Source: BJGO01 sp964640655 (GTDB lineage Bacteria > Bacteroidota > Bacteroidia > Chitinophagales > UBA10324). From it: a stretch of DNA of 64,000 bases. Position 1 is the first letter of the stretch. Each line of letters opens with the position of its first letter. The DNA is taken from the NCBI GenBank assembly GCA_964640655.1, contig CAZXFT010000009.1, forward strand, positions 55,067-119,066. Reading direction: 5' to 3'. The position numbers and the translations under genes are program-made. The notes beneath the pieces were generated by a model, which was not told the DNA's origin, searched no databases, and was given only the letters and a program-made list of their open reading frames with translations. Below are positions 1-8,126 of the stretch, piece by piece.

Positions 1-608
1 TATCAGGATGGCAATCATTGATTAATACAGTAAACTACATTCCGCAAGATCAGTTCATCATTGCTGATGCCAAGCGTGGAGATATTGGTAATACATCTAC
101 TATGTATGCTAAAACCTTTTTCCAAAAAGCATCATCCGGTATGAGTGTGGATGCGGTAACGGTGAACCCATACATGGGAGAAGATTCAGTAAAGCCCTTT
201 ATAGAATTCAAAAACAAATGGACTATCATTTTGGCTCATACATCCAACAGTGGTAGCAAGGACTTTCAGTTGATGAATGAAAAAAATGAAACGCTATTTG
301 AACGTGTGCTCCGTGTTTCAAAAAGTTGGGGAACCATAGAAAATACGATGTATGTTGTAGGCGCCACACATCCAAATACCTTTAAGAAGGTACGAAGTAT
401 TGTACCAGATCATTTTTTGCTAGTGCCTGGTGTTGGTGCACAGGGTGGTTCATTGCAAGAAGTAGTTAAGCACGGAATGAACAATGATATTGGGTTGCTT
501 ATCAACTCATCCAGAAAAATTATTTATGCCTCTTCAAATGAAGATTTTGCGCAGGCAGCTAAAATGGAAGCTATGAAGGTGCATCAGGAAATGATGCAGT
601 TGTTCTAG
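1..608 (+). CDS. pyrF: Orotidine 5'-phosphate decarboxylase, 3' part (start lies before the window)
   Basis: Last step of UMP synthesis: decarboxylation of orotidine 5'-phosphate in the cytoplasm. The frame is open from the left edge, so the start is missing and about 200 of the usual 270 or so residues are visible. The conserved catalytic D-x-K-R-x-D-I segment is present (DAKRGDIGNT, coded near 66-95), followed by the barrel strands VDAVTVNPYMG and, near the C-terminus, the phosphate-binding stretch LLVPGVGAQGG. The long spacing between these motifs fits the type-2 OMP decarboxylases common in Bacteroidota. The stop overlaps the convergent hldD stop by 4 bp. Family assignment is firm; only the 5' end is unknown. 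Confidence 0.95.
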   Translation, partial: SGWQSLINTVNYIPQDQFIIADAKRGDIGNTSTMYAKTFFQKASSGMSVDAVTVNPYMGEDSVKPFIEFKNKWTIILAHTSNSGSKDFQLMNEKNETLFERVLRVSKSWGTIENTMYVVGATHPNTFKKVRSIVPDHFLLVPGVGAQGGSLQEVVKHGMNNDIGLLINSSRKIIYASSNEDFAQAAKMEAMKVHQEMMQLF

Positions 609-1570
609 TAGTATTTGCCTGCTGCTAAATAATTCAATACATAATCTTTTACACCATCTTCTAGCGAATAGAAGGGTTCAGTGTATCCTGCCTGTCGCAG
701 CTTACTCATTTCAGCTTCGGTAAAGTATTGATACTTATCTCTGATGTCGGTAGGTATATCGACCCAGTCTATGATGGGTTCCTTGTGAAGTGCAGAGTAA
801 ACAGCATTTACCAGATCTAAGAAAGTGCGAGCCTTGCCGGTACCGAGATTATAAATGCCTGATACAGGCTTATGATTTATCAACCAGACTATCACTTTTA
901 CCAGATCTTTCACATAGATAAAGTCTCGCAGTTGTTTGCCGTCTTCATAATCAGTGCGGTGTGATCGAAACAGTGCTACCCTGCCCTTTTGATTGATCTG
1001 ATTGAAGGAATGAAATATCACACTAGCCATTTTTGCTTTATGATATTCATTTGGACCATAAACATTGAAGAACTTTAATCCATACCACTTTGGAGGTGCG
1101 TTGCTTTGTTGCAATGCCCAAACATCAAAGTCCTGTTTCGATTGGCCATACGGATTGAGTGGTTTGAGTTGTGGAATCAAATTGTGGTTATCGGTATAAC
1201 CTAAAACACCGTCGCCATAAGTTGCCGCACTTGATGCATAAACAAACGGTATCTGATATTGAGCACAACGCTTCCATAATGACTGTGTGTAATGCAGATT
1301 CAGTTTATTGAATATATCCACATTAAACTCAGTGGTATCGGTGCGGGCACCAATATGAATTACCGCATCAACGGAGTCGTGTTGTAAATCGAACCAATCC
1401 AGGAACTCATTGCGGTCTATGAAGTTGAGGAATTTCTTGTCAGCAAGGTTTTTATTTTTCTCCATTGAAGAGAAATCGTCAACAAGCATGATGTCACGAA
1501 CGCCAAGAGCGTTGTAATAAGCAGTAAGGCAGGAGCCTATGAAGCCAGCTGCGCCGGTAATTACTAACAT
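605..1570 (-). CDS. hldD: ADP-L-glycero-D-manno-heptose 6-epimerase (HldD/RfaD-like NAD-dependent epimerase)
   Basis: Short-chain dehydrogenase/epimerase predicted to convert ADP-D-glycero- to ADP-L-glycero-D-manno-heptose for lipopolysaccharide core. The N-terminus begins with the Rossmann motif MLVITGAAGFIGS, the catalytic Tyr-Lys pair is in PYGQSK, and the ending RDFIYVKDLV...GIYNLGTGKARTF is typical of this family. I chose ATG at 1570 because the frame extends 16 codons further upstream with no family resemblance, and this ATG places the Rossmann strand at residue 1, giving 321 residues. It lies 47 bp downstream of prmC on the same strand. Other NAD-dependent sugar epimerases are the alternative, but motif content and length fit HldD well. 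A GT9 heptosyltransferase-like gene lies 3.4 kb away. Confidence 0.88.
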   Translation of the reverse strand: MLVITGAAGFIGSCLTAYYNALGVRDIMLVDDFSSMEKNKNLADKKFLNFIDRNEFLDWFDLQHDSVDAVIHIGARTDTTEFNVDIFNKLNLHYTQSLWKRCAQYQIPFVYASSAATYGDGVLGYTDNHNLIPQLKPLNPYGQSKQDFDVWALQQSNAPPKWYGLKFFNVYGPNEYHKAKMASVIFHSFNQINQKGRVALFRSHRTDYEDGKQLRDFIYVKDLVKVIVWLINHKPVSGIYNLGTGKARTFLDLVNAVYSALHKEPIIDWVDIPTDIRDKYQYFTEAEMSKLRQAGYTEPFYSLEDGVKDYVLNYLAAGKYY

Positions 1571-1617
1571 GATTTGTTGTGAATGATGAAGTATTAAAGA
1601 GCGCGGCGAAGATAGCA

Positions 1618-2481
1618 CTACTTCACAGACCTTGCCATCAGCATCCTGTAATTATCGCTGATGTCTTTTTTAAGAATGACTTCATTAAAAAAGTTTTCAA
1701 ACAAAGCGGCACTTTTAACCGCATTGTCCTGATGTATTTCCACAATTACAAAACCGGTTTTTGACAAATACTTTTTTGCAAATTGAATGATGTGCCGATA
1801 AAATAATAGTGGTTCATCGTCAGGTTCAAACAAAGCCAAATGCGGTTCGAAAGAGGTAACACGACGATGAAGTGCCGCAGATTCACTCAGCGGTATGTAT
1901 GGAGGGTTACTAACAATCACATCAAACTCACTATAGTCTAATTGGGGTCTTGTAACATCGTCACAAATGAAATTGATTTCAGCTTGATGCTTTGTTGCAT
2001 TATGTTTTGCAACCTTCAATGTTGATTCAGAAACATCCATAGCATTTACATCCCACGAAGGATTATTTTTTTTAAGTGAAATAGCGATGCAACCACTTCC
2101 CGTACCAATATCAATTAGAGATATAGGTTTTGAAGAATGTTTGCAACTGATCATTTCTTCCATTACCCATTCCACGAGTTCTTCGGTTTCCGGTCGGGGA
2201 ATCAACACTGCGGTATTCACATCAAATTCAAGATTGAAAAAATGGGCTTTACCAGTTACATATTGCAGCGGTTCGTCCTTTGCCAATCTGCTGATTGCCT
2301 TATTAAGCGTATGCACTTGTTTTGTATTCAATAACTCTTCACTAAAAGCAGTAGCATGTTTCAATTTTAAAAGGTCTTCAAATAGTGCCCGTGTAATTAC
2401 ACGCAATTCTGAATCGGTATAGAAGGCTGTTAAGCCGGAGTGTATGAGTTGGCGCGCCTCTTTGCTGTTCATCGTCGGCAT
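1618..2481 (-). CDS. prmC: Peptide chain release factor N5-glutamine methyltransferase PrmC
   Basis: Methylates the glutamine of the GGQ motif of release factors with S-adenosylmethionine. The 287-residue protein has the N-terminal helical domain of PrmC (about 1-85), the linker motif IPRPETEELVEWV, the SAM-binding motif DIGTGSGCIA, and the catalytic NPPY motif in VSNPPYIP. The length is normal. The start is either ATG 2481 or ATG 2472 (MNSKEAR), three codons in. It is divergent from ribD, with only 33 bp between the start codons. A possible co-transcript with hldD downstream is suggested by the short gap. Confidence 0.95.
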   Translation of the reverse strand: MPTMNSKEARQLIHSGLTAFYTDSELRVITRALFEDLLKLKHATAFSEELLNTKQVHTLNKAISRLAKDEPLQYVTGKAHFFNLEFDVNTAVLIPRPETEELVEWVMEEMISCKHSSKPISLIDIGTGSGCIAISLKKNNPSWDVNAMDVSESTLKVAKHNATKHQAEINFICDDVTRPQLDYSEFDVIVSNPPYIPLSESAALHRRVTSFEPHLALFEPDDEPLLFYRHIIQFAKKYLSKTGFVIVEIHQDNAVKSAALFENFFNEVILKKDISDNYRMLMARSVK

Positions 2482-2500
2482 AAAGTACGTGATATAAACT

Positions 2501-2508
2501 TACATTTG
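2501..2508 (+). promoter_or_regulatory. -7 promoter box of ribD
   Basis: TACATTTG matches the Bacteroidota sigma-A consensus TAnnTTTG exactly. It lies 6 bp before a GTG codon (2515) that gives the family-like RibD N-terminus, so the transcript would start at or next to that codon. No convincing -33 TTTG is visible. Confidence 0.55.
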
Positions 2509-2514
2509 CGCGCC

Positions 2515-3540
2515 GTGAATCACTCTCTGTATATGCAGCGCTGTCTTGACCTTGCAGCTCAAGGTCTTGGGTATGTTGCAACAAATCCCATGGTAGGTGC
2601 TGTGTTGGTTTATGAAAATAAAATTATTGGTGAAGGATATCATCATGTATTTGGTGAGCCCCACGCTGAAGTTGAAGCTATACAGAATGTACCGCAAGAA
2701 AAGCAAAACCTGATTTCTCAGGCAACCCTGTATGTAAACCTGGAGCCTTGTTATCACTTTGGTAAAACTCCTCCCTGTGCTGATTTTATTTTGCAAAAGA
2801 AAATCCCAAAAGTTGTTATTGGTCAAACAGATCCTAACCCCTTAGTTGCAGGAAAAGGTATTGCTAAACTTAAAGAGAATGGTGTTGAAATAGTTCATGG
2901 CATTATGGAAAAGGAATGTTTGCATCTGAACAGGAGATTTCATACTTATCATACAAAGCAGAGGCCATACATCATATTAAAATGGGCACATACAGCAGAT
3001 GGAAATATTGCATCAATAAATGGAAGACGCGAATCCATCAGTGATGAAACTTCACAATATCTTACTCACCTCTGGCGAAGTCAGGAGCAAGCCATTATGA
3101 TAGGTTACAGGACAGCACTGCTTGATAATCCTTCGTTAACTACACGACTGGTAAAAGGTAATAATCCGGTGCGAATTGTAATTGATGACAATAATGATCT
3201 TCCTGCGCATCTTAAAGTATTTGACAGCAGTGCAAGTACTTTCAAATTCACAACCGCAAAATGCCTTACATCAATTTGTATTCAACTTGAAAAAGAAAAC
3301 TTTTATTATCAGTTAATTCAACATTTATATAAAATGCAGTTGTCCTCAGTGATTGTTGAAGGAGGAGCTGTATTGCACCGCCATTTCATTCAAAATAATT
3401 TATGGGATGAAGCACGTATATTGATATCAACAAAACAATTCAATACAACAGATGGAGTCAAAGCCGCAACGATAAACAAAATGCCCGGTGAGATTCATCA
3501 ACTCAACAAGGACAAACTTCATATATACTACAACACATGA
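2515..3540 (+). CDS. ribD: Bifunctional diaminohydroxyphosphoribosylaminopyrimidine deaminase / 5-amino-6-(5-phosphoribosylamino)uracil reductase RibD
   Basis: Catalyses two consecutive steps of riboflavin synthesis. The N-terminal zinc deaminase has H-A-E in EPHAEVEAI and the P-C-x8-P-P-C zinc motif in LEPCYHFGKTPPCADF; the C-terminal reductase (about residue 150 onwards) has RPYIILKWAHTADG and VEGGAVLHRHFI. The start is uncertain: GTG 2515 gives a start with Tyr-Met before the first helix as in other RibD proteins, while ATG 2533 is six codons later; an ATG at 2440 lies upstream of the promoter box and reads into prmC. The stop overlaps the next gene by 4 bp (ATGA), so ribD heads a four-gene overlapping run. 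Confidence 0.93.
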   Translation: MNHSLYMQRCLDLAAQGLGYVATNPMVGAVLVYENKIIGEGYHHVFGEPHAEVEAIQNVPQEKQNLISQATLYVNLEPCYHFGKTPPCADFILQKKIPKVVIGQTDPNPLVAGKGIAKLKENGVEIVHGIMEKECLHLNRRFHTYHTKQRPYIILKWAHTADGNIASINGRRESISDETSQYLTHLWRSQEQAIMIGYRTALLDNPSLTTRLVKGNNPVRIVIDDNNDLPAHLKVFDSSASTFKFTTAKCLTSICIQLEKENFYYQLIQHLYKMQLSSVIVEGGAVLHRHFIQNNLWDEARILISTKQFNTTDGVKAATINKMPGEIHQLNKDKLHIYYNT

Positions 3541-4409
3541 TATTTCTGATTTTAAGTGTAGTCAGTTCATCTTTTCTGATACTTGCTTTCAAATTTTTTG
3601 AACGATACAACATCAACTTATTCCAAACCATCGTTGTTAACTACATCACCTGTGTCATAACCGGTGCTGTTGTAGATCAACATATACCCGACTATACACA
3701 CTGGATTACACTTGCATGGTTTCCCAATTCCGCTTTTTTAGGTTGCTCCTTTATTTTGTTCTTCAACCTCATGGGTCATATCACCACACATCAGGGAGTA
3801 ACAGTAACAAGTATAGCCAACAAACTCTCTCTGGTTATTCCGGTTTGTGTTTCATTTTATTTGTATAATGAAACGATAACCGCCTTAAAAATCTGTGGGA
3901 TCTTATTGTCTTTGGTTGCTGTTGTATTATCATCAATTAAAGATCATGGTCATCAGGCATCATTCAGTATGAAGTTGCTGTTCTGGCCTCTGGTTTTATT
4001 TATTGGCAGCGGTATCAACGACTCCTTTGTAAAATATGCACAAGTGAACCTTCTGCAGGAACATGAATTTAATGCCTATAACACAGTTATTTTCTCTTTT
4101 GCTGCAGTCATTGGCTTTATAGCATTACTTTATTCCATCATGATCAACAAACAAACTTTTCAATGGAAGTCCATACCAGCAGGAATTTTTTTGGGAGTAC
4201 CGAATTACTTTTCCATTTACTTTTTACTTAAAACATTACAACTCCCGGATTGGGACAGCAGTGTTATTTTTCCGGTAAATAATATAGGCGTAGTGGCCTT
4301 CTCTGCTATTATGGCCTTTGTTCTTTTTAAGGAAAGTATGAGTATGCTCAATAAAATCGGACTGGCATTATCTGTAATAGCAATAATCATCATGGCTTAT
4401 GCCGCTTGA
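3537..4409 (+). CDS. EamA-like (DMT superfamily) membrane transporter
   Basis: A 290-residue integral membrane protein with about ten hydrophobic segments in two halves, the layout of EamA/RhaT-type drug/metabolite transporters. Recognisable pieces are the re-entrant start MIFLILSVVSSSFLILAFKF, the E-x-I pair at the end of the first half (LYNETITALKICGILLSLVAV), and the mirrored one at the end of the second half (FKESMSMLNKIGLALSVIAI). The substrate cannot be told. Position after ribD could suggest a metabolite or flavin link, but this is only a guess from overlap (4 bp with ribD, 11 bp with the next gene), which may simply reflect compact packing. Confidence 0.8.
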   Translation: MIFLILSVVSSSFLILAFKFFERYNINLFQTIVVNYITCVITGAVVDQHIPDYTHWITLAWFPNSAFLGCSFILFFNLMGHITTHQGVTVTSIANKLSLVIPVCVSFYLYNETITALKICGILLSLVAVVLSSIKDHGHQASFSMKLLFWPLVLFIGSGINDSFVKYAQVNLLQEHEFNAYNTVIFSFAAVIGFIALLYSIMINKQTFQWKSIPAGIFLGVPNYFSIYFLLKTLQLPDWDSSVIFPVNNIGVVAFSAIMAFVLFKESMSMLNKIGLALSVIAIIIMAYAA

Positions 4410-4995
4410 TGATTATCTCACAATAGAACATGCCATTACAGCGGAATTTAAAGATCGCGGCAGCAGATTTATTGCGTATGCTTATCCGGTTCAAACACTC
4501 AACGACATTCAAGCACAGTTAGATTTTTTAAAGGAAGAACATCCTAAAGCAGTGCATCATTGTTATGCTTATCGCCTCGGAACAGATAAAAATAACTGGC
4601 GTGCCAATGACGATGGAGAACCATCAGGTTCTTCCGGTAAACCCATCTTAGGCCAGATAGACTCTTTTGGTTTATCCAACATACTTATCGTTGTAGTACG
4701 TTATTTCGGTGGCACCCTATTAGGTGTGCCCGGTTTAATTCATGCTTATAAAAGTGTTTCACGAATGGCTTTACAAAATGCAAAAGTGATTAGCAAGAGT
4801 GTAGAAGTGCATTGTATAATACGTTGTTCTTACGATAAACAATTTGAGGTGATGAAATTGTTGAAACAAAAACACATTCCTTTTCAGGTGGACAATTCAA
4901 TAAGTGAAGTTATGTTTAATGCAACAGTTCCTTTAAAAGTTATGCCTCACCTAACTTCCGGTATCGGGGATTTTGCTATTATTGAAAAACTGTAA
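4399..4995 (+). CDS. YigZ/IMPACT family protein
   Basis: A 198-residue protein of the UPF0029/IMPACT family. The family core is clear: SRFIAYAYPV near residue 20, AVHHCYAYRLG with the conserved His-His-Cys-Tyr, NDDGEPSGSSGKPIL, and VVVRYFGGTLLGVPGLIHAY. A C-terminal DUF1949-like ferredoxin fold domain follows from about residue 135. The bacterial members have been proposed to bind nucleic acids or act as a trans-editing or translation-linked factor, but the role is not settled. The start ATG 4399 lies inside the permease gene, and its stop shares one base with the next start (TAATG). Confidence 0.88.
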   Translation: MPLDDYLTIEHAITAEFKDRGSRFIAYAYPVQTLNDIQAQLDFLKEEHPKAVHHCYAYRLGTDKNNWRANDDGEPSGSSGKPILGQIDSFGLSNILIVVVRYFGGTLLGVPGLIHAYKSVSRMALQNAKVISKSVEVHCIIRCSYDKQFEVMKLLKQKHIPFQVDNSISEVMFNATVPLKVMPHLTSGIGDFAIIEKL

Positions 4996-5975
4996 TGACA
5001 AAGGTTCTCATCATTCGTTTCAGTTCTATCGGCGACCTTGTTTTAACCTCTCCGGTAATTCGATGCATCAAAAAGCAGTTGCCGGCTTGCGAGCTGCATT
5101 ATGCTACCAAAAAGCAATATCACAGCGTACTTCGGTTCAATCCATACATTGACAAAATTCATTTACTCGAAAACTCGATTGAAGATTTAATCAATCAACT
5201 CATAAAAGAACGCTTCGATTATATCATTGACTTACATGGAAATCTTCGTAGTTTATGGATTAAATGGAGCCTAGACGCAACATCTTATACTTTTAACAAA
5301 CTCAATATTCGTAAGTGGATTACAGTAAACCTGAAATGGAATGTAATGCCTAAAGTGCATATTGTTGATCGTTATATGCAAGCCTGCAAAGCATTAAACA
5401 TTTTTAACGATGGTCAAGGACTTGATTATTTCATCCATCAATCTGAAAATGTACCCATGCAGGATCTTCCTTTAACACATATGCATGGTTATGCTGTTCT
5501 GGTGCTTGGCGCTACCTATTATACTAAACGAATCCCGATGCAGAAAGCACAGGAAATCTGTACTAAGTTGAAAATCCCTATTGTATTGATCGGTGGACGT
5601 GAAGAAAAAGGAATGGGTGATGAACTGGCGCGCGAGTTTCCACTGAGTGTTTATAATGCCTGTGGTTTATATACGATTAATCAAAGTGCTTCCATTATAG
5701 AGCGAGCTAAGCATGTCATCACTTCAGATACCGGTATGATGCATATTGCAGCAGCTTGCAAAAGGCCTGTAAGTGTACTTTGGGGAAATACCATTCCTGA
5801 GTTTGGAATGGGAGTTTATTATCCTACTGATACTTCTATTCAGGCAAATAATTATGAGATCAAACTGTCCTGTCGTCCCTGTTCTAAATTAGGCTATCAG
5901 GATTGCCCAAAAAAACATTTCAATTGTATGATGCAACAGAATATTGGCCAAATGGTAAATATAATTCTGCCCTAA
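4995..5975 (+). CDS. Glycosyltransferase family 9 (heptosyltransferase-like)
   Basis: Predicted inner-membrane-associated transferase of lipopolysaccharide core assembly. The start VLIIRFSSIGDLVLTSPVI is the GT9 N-terminal signature with the conserved Asp; the C-terminal domain carries SDTGMMHIAAA, the nucleotide-sugar binding motif of WaaC/WaaF-like enzymes, and the family's Cys-rich end (SCRPCSKLGYQDCPKKHF). Length of 326 residues is usual. As the last gene of the ribD run it starts one base inside the YigZ stop codon. Which sugar is moved is unknown; the nearby hldD supports heptose but does not prove it. Confidence 0.9.
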   Translation: MTKVLIIRFSSIGDLVLTSPVIRCIKKQLPACELHYATKKQYHSVLRFNPYIDKIHLLENSIEDLINQLIKERFDYIIDLHGNLRSLWIKWSLDATSYTFNKLNIRKWITVNLKWNVMPKVHIVDRYMQACKALNIFNDGQGLDYFIHQSENVPMQDLPLTHMHGYAVLVLGATYYTKRIPMQKAQEICTKLKIPIVLIGGREEKGMGDELAREFPLSVYNACGLYTINQSASIIERAKHVITSDTGMMHIAAACKRPVSVLWGNTIPEFGMGVYYPTDTSIQANNYEIKLSCRPCSKLGYQDCPKKHFNCMMQQNIGQMVNIILP

Positions 5976-5980
5976 TAAGG

Positions 5981-6571
5981 TTAATACTGGTTTTCTATAG
6001 AGCGCATAATAATCTCTATGTCTTTATTCTCATCAGGATTGTAAACCTCTTTCAATCGGTATCCCCACATTTTACCGGCACCATTCCACAAAAACGCCGA
6101 CATAGGGTTCTTATAATCGCTGATTAATTCATAAACACTTTTTCCGGTATAGCGCGATATCAACTTCACTAAGAGTTCACCCTGTGTGGTGTTCAGATTC
6201 TTTAAAGGCTCCGTAAACTCCTTCTCCAGTTCATCTTGTTTCTGTTTGATATACTTGCGCTGGTCTTTTCTTTTGTTTTTTTCTGAAAGGACCTCATTCA
6301 ACTCATTGTAAATACCGGCTGCCTTTACAGCATATGGATATACCACCAGTAGGTTTTTCTTGAGTTGGTTGAAACGGTATTGCGCCACCTGATCGGTAAA
6401 TTCCCGTTTTGAAACAATAGTAATGTTAGGCAGCGAAGCCACCGGGTATTCAATATTGTTGATTGTAATAGTCGGCAACAACTTACCTTCTACCTGTGCG
6501 CGGCTAAAACCGGCAATACTCATGAACATGAGAAACACCAATACTCTCATTTTAATCCTGTCAGTTTCCAT
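5981..6571 (-). CDS. DUF4294 domain-containing secreted protein
   Basis: Function unknown. The protein has an N-terminal signal peptide (MRVLVFLMFMSIAGFSRAQ if translation begins at the second ATG, 6550) and then a conserved Bacteroidota domain of about 160 residues with RFNQLKKNLLVVYPYA, a Lys-rich helix (SEKNKRKDQRKYIKQKQDELE), and the ending LIKLISRYTG-like motif with NPMSAFLWNGAGKMWGYRLK. This matches what I know as DUF4294. The ATG at 6571 adds seven residues with two acidic ones, which is unusual before a signal peptide, so 6550 may be the true start. Its stop is 5 bp from the convergent GT9 stop. Confidence 0.75.
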   Translation of the reverse strand: METDRIKMRVLVFLMFMSIAGFSRAQVEGKLLPTITINNIEYPVASLPNITIVSKREFTDQVAQYRFNQLKKNLLVVYPYAVKAAGIYNELNEVLSEKNKRKDQRKYIKQKQDELEKEFTEPLKNLNTTQGELLVKLISRYTGKSVYELISDYKNPMSAFLWNGAGKMWGYRLKEVYNPDENKDIEIIMRSIENQY

Positions 6572-6690
6572 TGTATTTGAATTTCAAAGTTCTTCTTTAA
6601 ACGATTAATATGCCAATTATGATACTATACAGTACAACAGGTGAATGTTTATTTTATTAATAAAGTACAGCAGAACTTATGTAAAACCAT

Positions 6691-6698
6691 TACTTTTG
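6691..6698 (+). promoter_or_regulatory. -7 promoter box for the small lipoprotein pair
   Basis: TACTTTTG fits TAnnTTTG exactly and is 22 bp upstream of the ATG at 6721, leaving an A-rich leader of roughly 18 nt without a Shine-Dalgarno sequence. Confidence 0.6.
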
Positions 6699-6720
6699 CA
6701 TCAAAATCTAAAAAACAAAT

Positions 6721-6954
6721 ATGAAAAAACTAATTCTTGCAGCTACCGGGATTACCCTGCTCTCCCTGAGCTTGACAAGTTGTAATCAGGCTCCGACAAT
6801 GGATCCTTCTCAGATGCAGGCTAAAGCTGACTCTATTTTTAACGCCAAGAAAGATGCTATTAAGACAGAAATTGATGGCATTTGCAACAGTAACTTCGAC
6901 GCCAGCGTTATGGCAATTGCTGACTCCATTGTTAATGCAAATACAGCTAAGTAG
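6721..6954 (+). CDS. Small lipoprotein of unknown function
   Basis: A 77-residue protein with a typical lipoprotein signal: positively charged start MKKLILAATG, hydrophobic core, and lipobox LTSC with the Cys at residue 21. The mature part of about 57 residues is predicted helical with alternating charged residues (MQAKADSIFNAKKDAIKTEI) and ends in DSIVNANTAK. The downstream lipoprotein shares this layout and the pattern A-K-x-D-S-I-x-N/A, so the two are likely tandem paralogues in one operon (32 bp gap). No enzyme motif is present. Not related to any family I can name. Confidence 0.72.
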   Translation: MKKLILAATGITLLSLSLTSCNQAPTMDPSQMQAKADSIFNAKKDAIKTEIDGICNSNFDASVMAIADSIVNANTAK

Positions 6955-6986
6955 TAATCGTTAACTTATAAAACTATTCAGACAAG

Positions 6987-7382
6987 ATGAAAAAAAACAT
7001 AACCATATTAGCCGGCGGAATCGCTTTCGCAATGGCTTTCCAAAGCTGTCAACAAAAAGCTGATATGTCAGTTTTTACAGCAAAGATTGATTCTATTGCT
7101 AACATAAAAGTTGACGAATACAAAGCTCAATTAATGCAAGAATGCTCAGATAGAGTTAGAGCGGCAGCAACATTAAAAGCAGACTCATTAATAGCTGCAG
7201 CTGCATCAAAAGGCGGTAAAAAACCAGCTCCAAAACCTACAACTCCACCACCCCCTCCAGCACCCAAAGACGATAAAGGAGGTGGTAAGATTATTGACAA
7301 ATCGAACGAGGGAGGTAAAATAATCGACAAGACTAACCAAGGTGGTGGTAAGTTGATTGATAAAATGGGTGGTAAGAAATAA
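6987..7382 (+). CDS. Small lipoprotein with Pro-rich linker and GG-K-I/L-I-D-K repeats
   Basis: A 131-residue lipoprotein (MKKNITILAGG..., lipobox FQSC, Cys about residue 21). The mature N-terminal part (25-75) resembles the preceding lipoprotein: a charged helix with TAKIDSIANIKVDEYKAQL and KADSLIAAA. A Pro/Lys linker with six consecutive prolines follows (about 80-95). The C-terminal tail has three repeats of about 11 residues, G-G-(G)-K-(I/L)-I-D-K, ending in GGKK; the DNA repeats as well (about 7278-7378). A very basic, Gly-rich tail could bind polyanions or the cell wall, but no function is known. A strong terminator follows. Confidence 0.72.
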   Translation: MKKNITILAGGIAFAMAFQSCQQKADMSVFTAKIDSIANIKVDEYKAQLMQECSDRVRAAATLKADSLIAAAASKGGKKPAPKPTTPPPPPAPKDDKGGGKIIDKSNEGGKIIDKTNQGGGKLIDKMGGKK

Positions 7383-7416
7383 GCAGTATTAACTATTTCA
7401 CCTACAAAAAATGTGA

Positions 7417-7446
7417 AGGCCATCCAATCGGATGGCCTTTTTTTTT
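7417..7446 (+). terminator. Intrinsic terminator after the lipoprotein pair
   Basis: Perfect 10-bp stem AAGGCCATCC / GGATGGCCTT with loop AATC, followed by an eight-T tract. It lies 34 bp after the 7382 stop on the plus strand. Confidence 0.92.
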
Positions 7447-7484
7447 ACTTCAACACATTATAAGTTGAAGATCACAACAGCAGT

Positions 7485-7517
7485 AAATTAAAAAAGCCCC
7501 GCTAAAGCGAGGCTTTT
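7485..7517 (-). terminator. Intrinsic terminator of the EGF-like lipoprotein gene
   Basis: Stem AAAAGCC-C-CGC / GCG-A-GGCTTTT with loop TAAA and one mismatch. Read on the minus strand it is followed by a run of T's, 22 bp after the stop at 7539. The A/T flanks on both sides may let it work in both directions. Confidence 0.85.
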
Positions 7518-7538
7518 AATGTTAAAGTGATAATTCAA

Positions 7539-8048
7539 TTATTGCTTTACTCCGGAAACTGTATAAACACATGTTTCGGGAACTGTTGAATCAAACTCAT
7601 TGATAGTCATACTCAGGTTGTTATTGGTGATGGTACCGGTACCTGTGTAAGTATAGTCGCCTACTTGCTGAGTAGCAATCGTTAATGAAGAACCATCAAC
7701 AGTTGCAACGAGAGCAGTACCTAATAAATTGATAATAATTTTGTCAATACCAGACGACGAATTAGCAACAGTGATAGAAGTTCCTGGAGGAATAGTGTAA
7801 GTACCTGAAACAGGGCAAGATACAGTACCTGAAATATTGAAAGTACCTACAAATTTTGCACGCATTTCAGTTCCGCAGTCTGTTCCTTCGTAACCTGCAG
7901 TACAAGCGCAATCGCCGTCGTTACAAGTACCATTGTTCAGACAAGTAACGTCTTTACATGGGTCAGGTGTACAAGAAGAAAAGAACAACATGGTGCTGAG
8001 CGCTAATGCTGAAAGCGCTGAAAGAGAAAAGATTTTCATTTTTTTCAT
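7539..8048 (-). CDS. Lipoprotein with an EGF-like domain
   Basis: A 169-residue lipoprotein: MKKMKIFSLS start, long hydrophobic core and lipobox FSSC (Cys about 26). Residues 30-58 contain six cysteines in EGF spacing (C-x4-C-x5-C-x4-C-x-C-x8-C) with the family's G-Y-x-G-x-x-C ending (AGYEGTDC). The remaining 110 residues form a Thr/Ser/Gly-rich beta domain (TFNISGTVSCPVSGTYTI, IATQQVGDYTYTGTG) resembling small lipocalin-like or immunoglobulin-like domains found with EGF modules in Bacteroidota surface lipoproteins. Probably exposed at the cell surface, binding role only a guess. Its own promoter box lies at 8081-8088 and a terminator follows at 7485-7517. Confidence 0.78.
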   Translation of the reverse strand: MKKMKIFSLSALSALALSTMLFFSSCTPDPCKDVTCLNNGTCNDGDCACTAGYEGTDCGTEMRAKFVGTFNISGTVSCPVSGTYTIPPGTSITVANSSSGIDKIIINLLGTALVATVDGSSLTIATQQVGDYTYTGTGTITNNNLSMTINEFDSTVPETCVYTVSGVKQ

Positions 8049-8080
8049 AGAGAATTTTTGTTTGTGTTTTAGAATTTTTA

Positions 8081-8088
8081 CAAATGTA
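8081..8088 (-). promoter_or_regulatory. -7 promoter box of the EGF-like lipoprotein gene
   Basis: Read on the minus strand this is TACATTTG, an exact TAnnTTTG match, 33 bp before the ATG at 8048. Confidence 0.6.
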
Positions 8089-8126
8089 ATGGTATAATTT
8101 TTATTCGTCAGGAAGATGTTATTTTG

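Noticed and set aside
2482..2532. FMN riboswitch upstream of ribD
   Set aside because: The leader is far too short and the conserved RFN elements are absent.
7127..7423. Minus-strand frame rich in Pro, Leu and Gly opposite the repeat-tail lipoprotein
   Set aside because: It is the shadow of the Gly/Lys-repeat and Pro-rich codons; no signal, start context or family, and it runs through the terminator.
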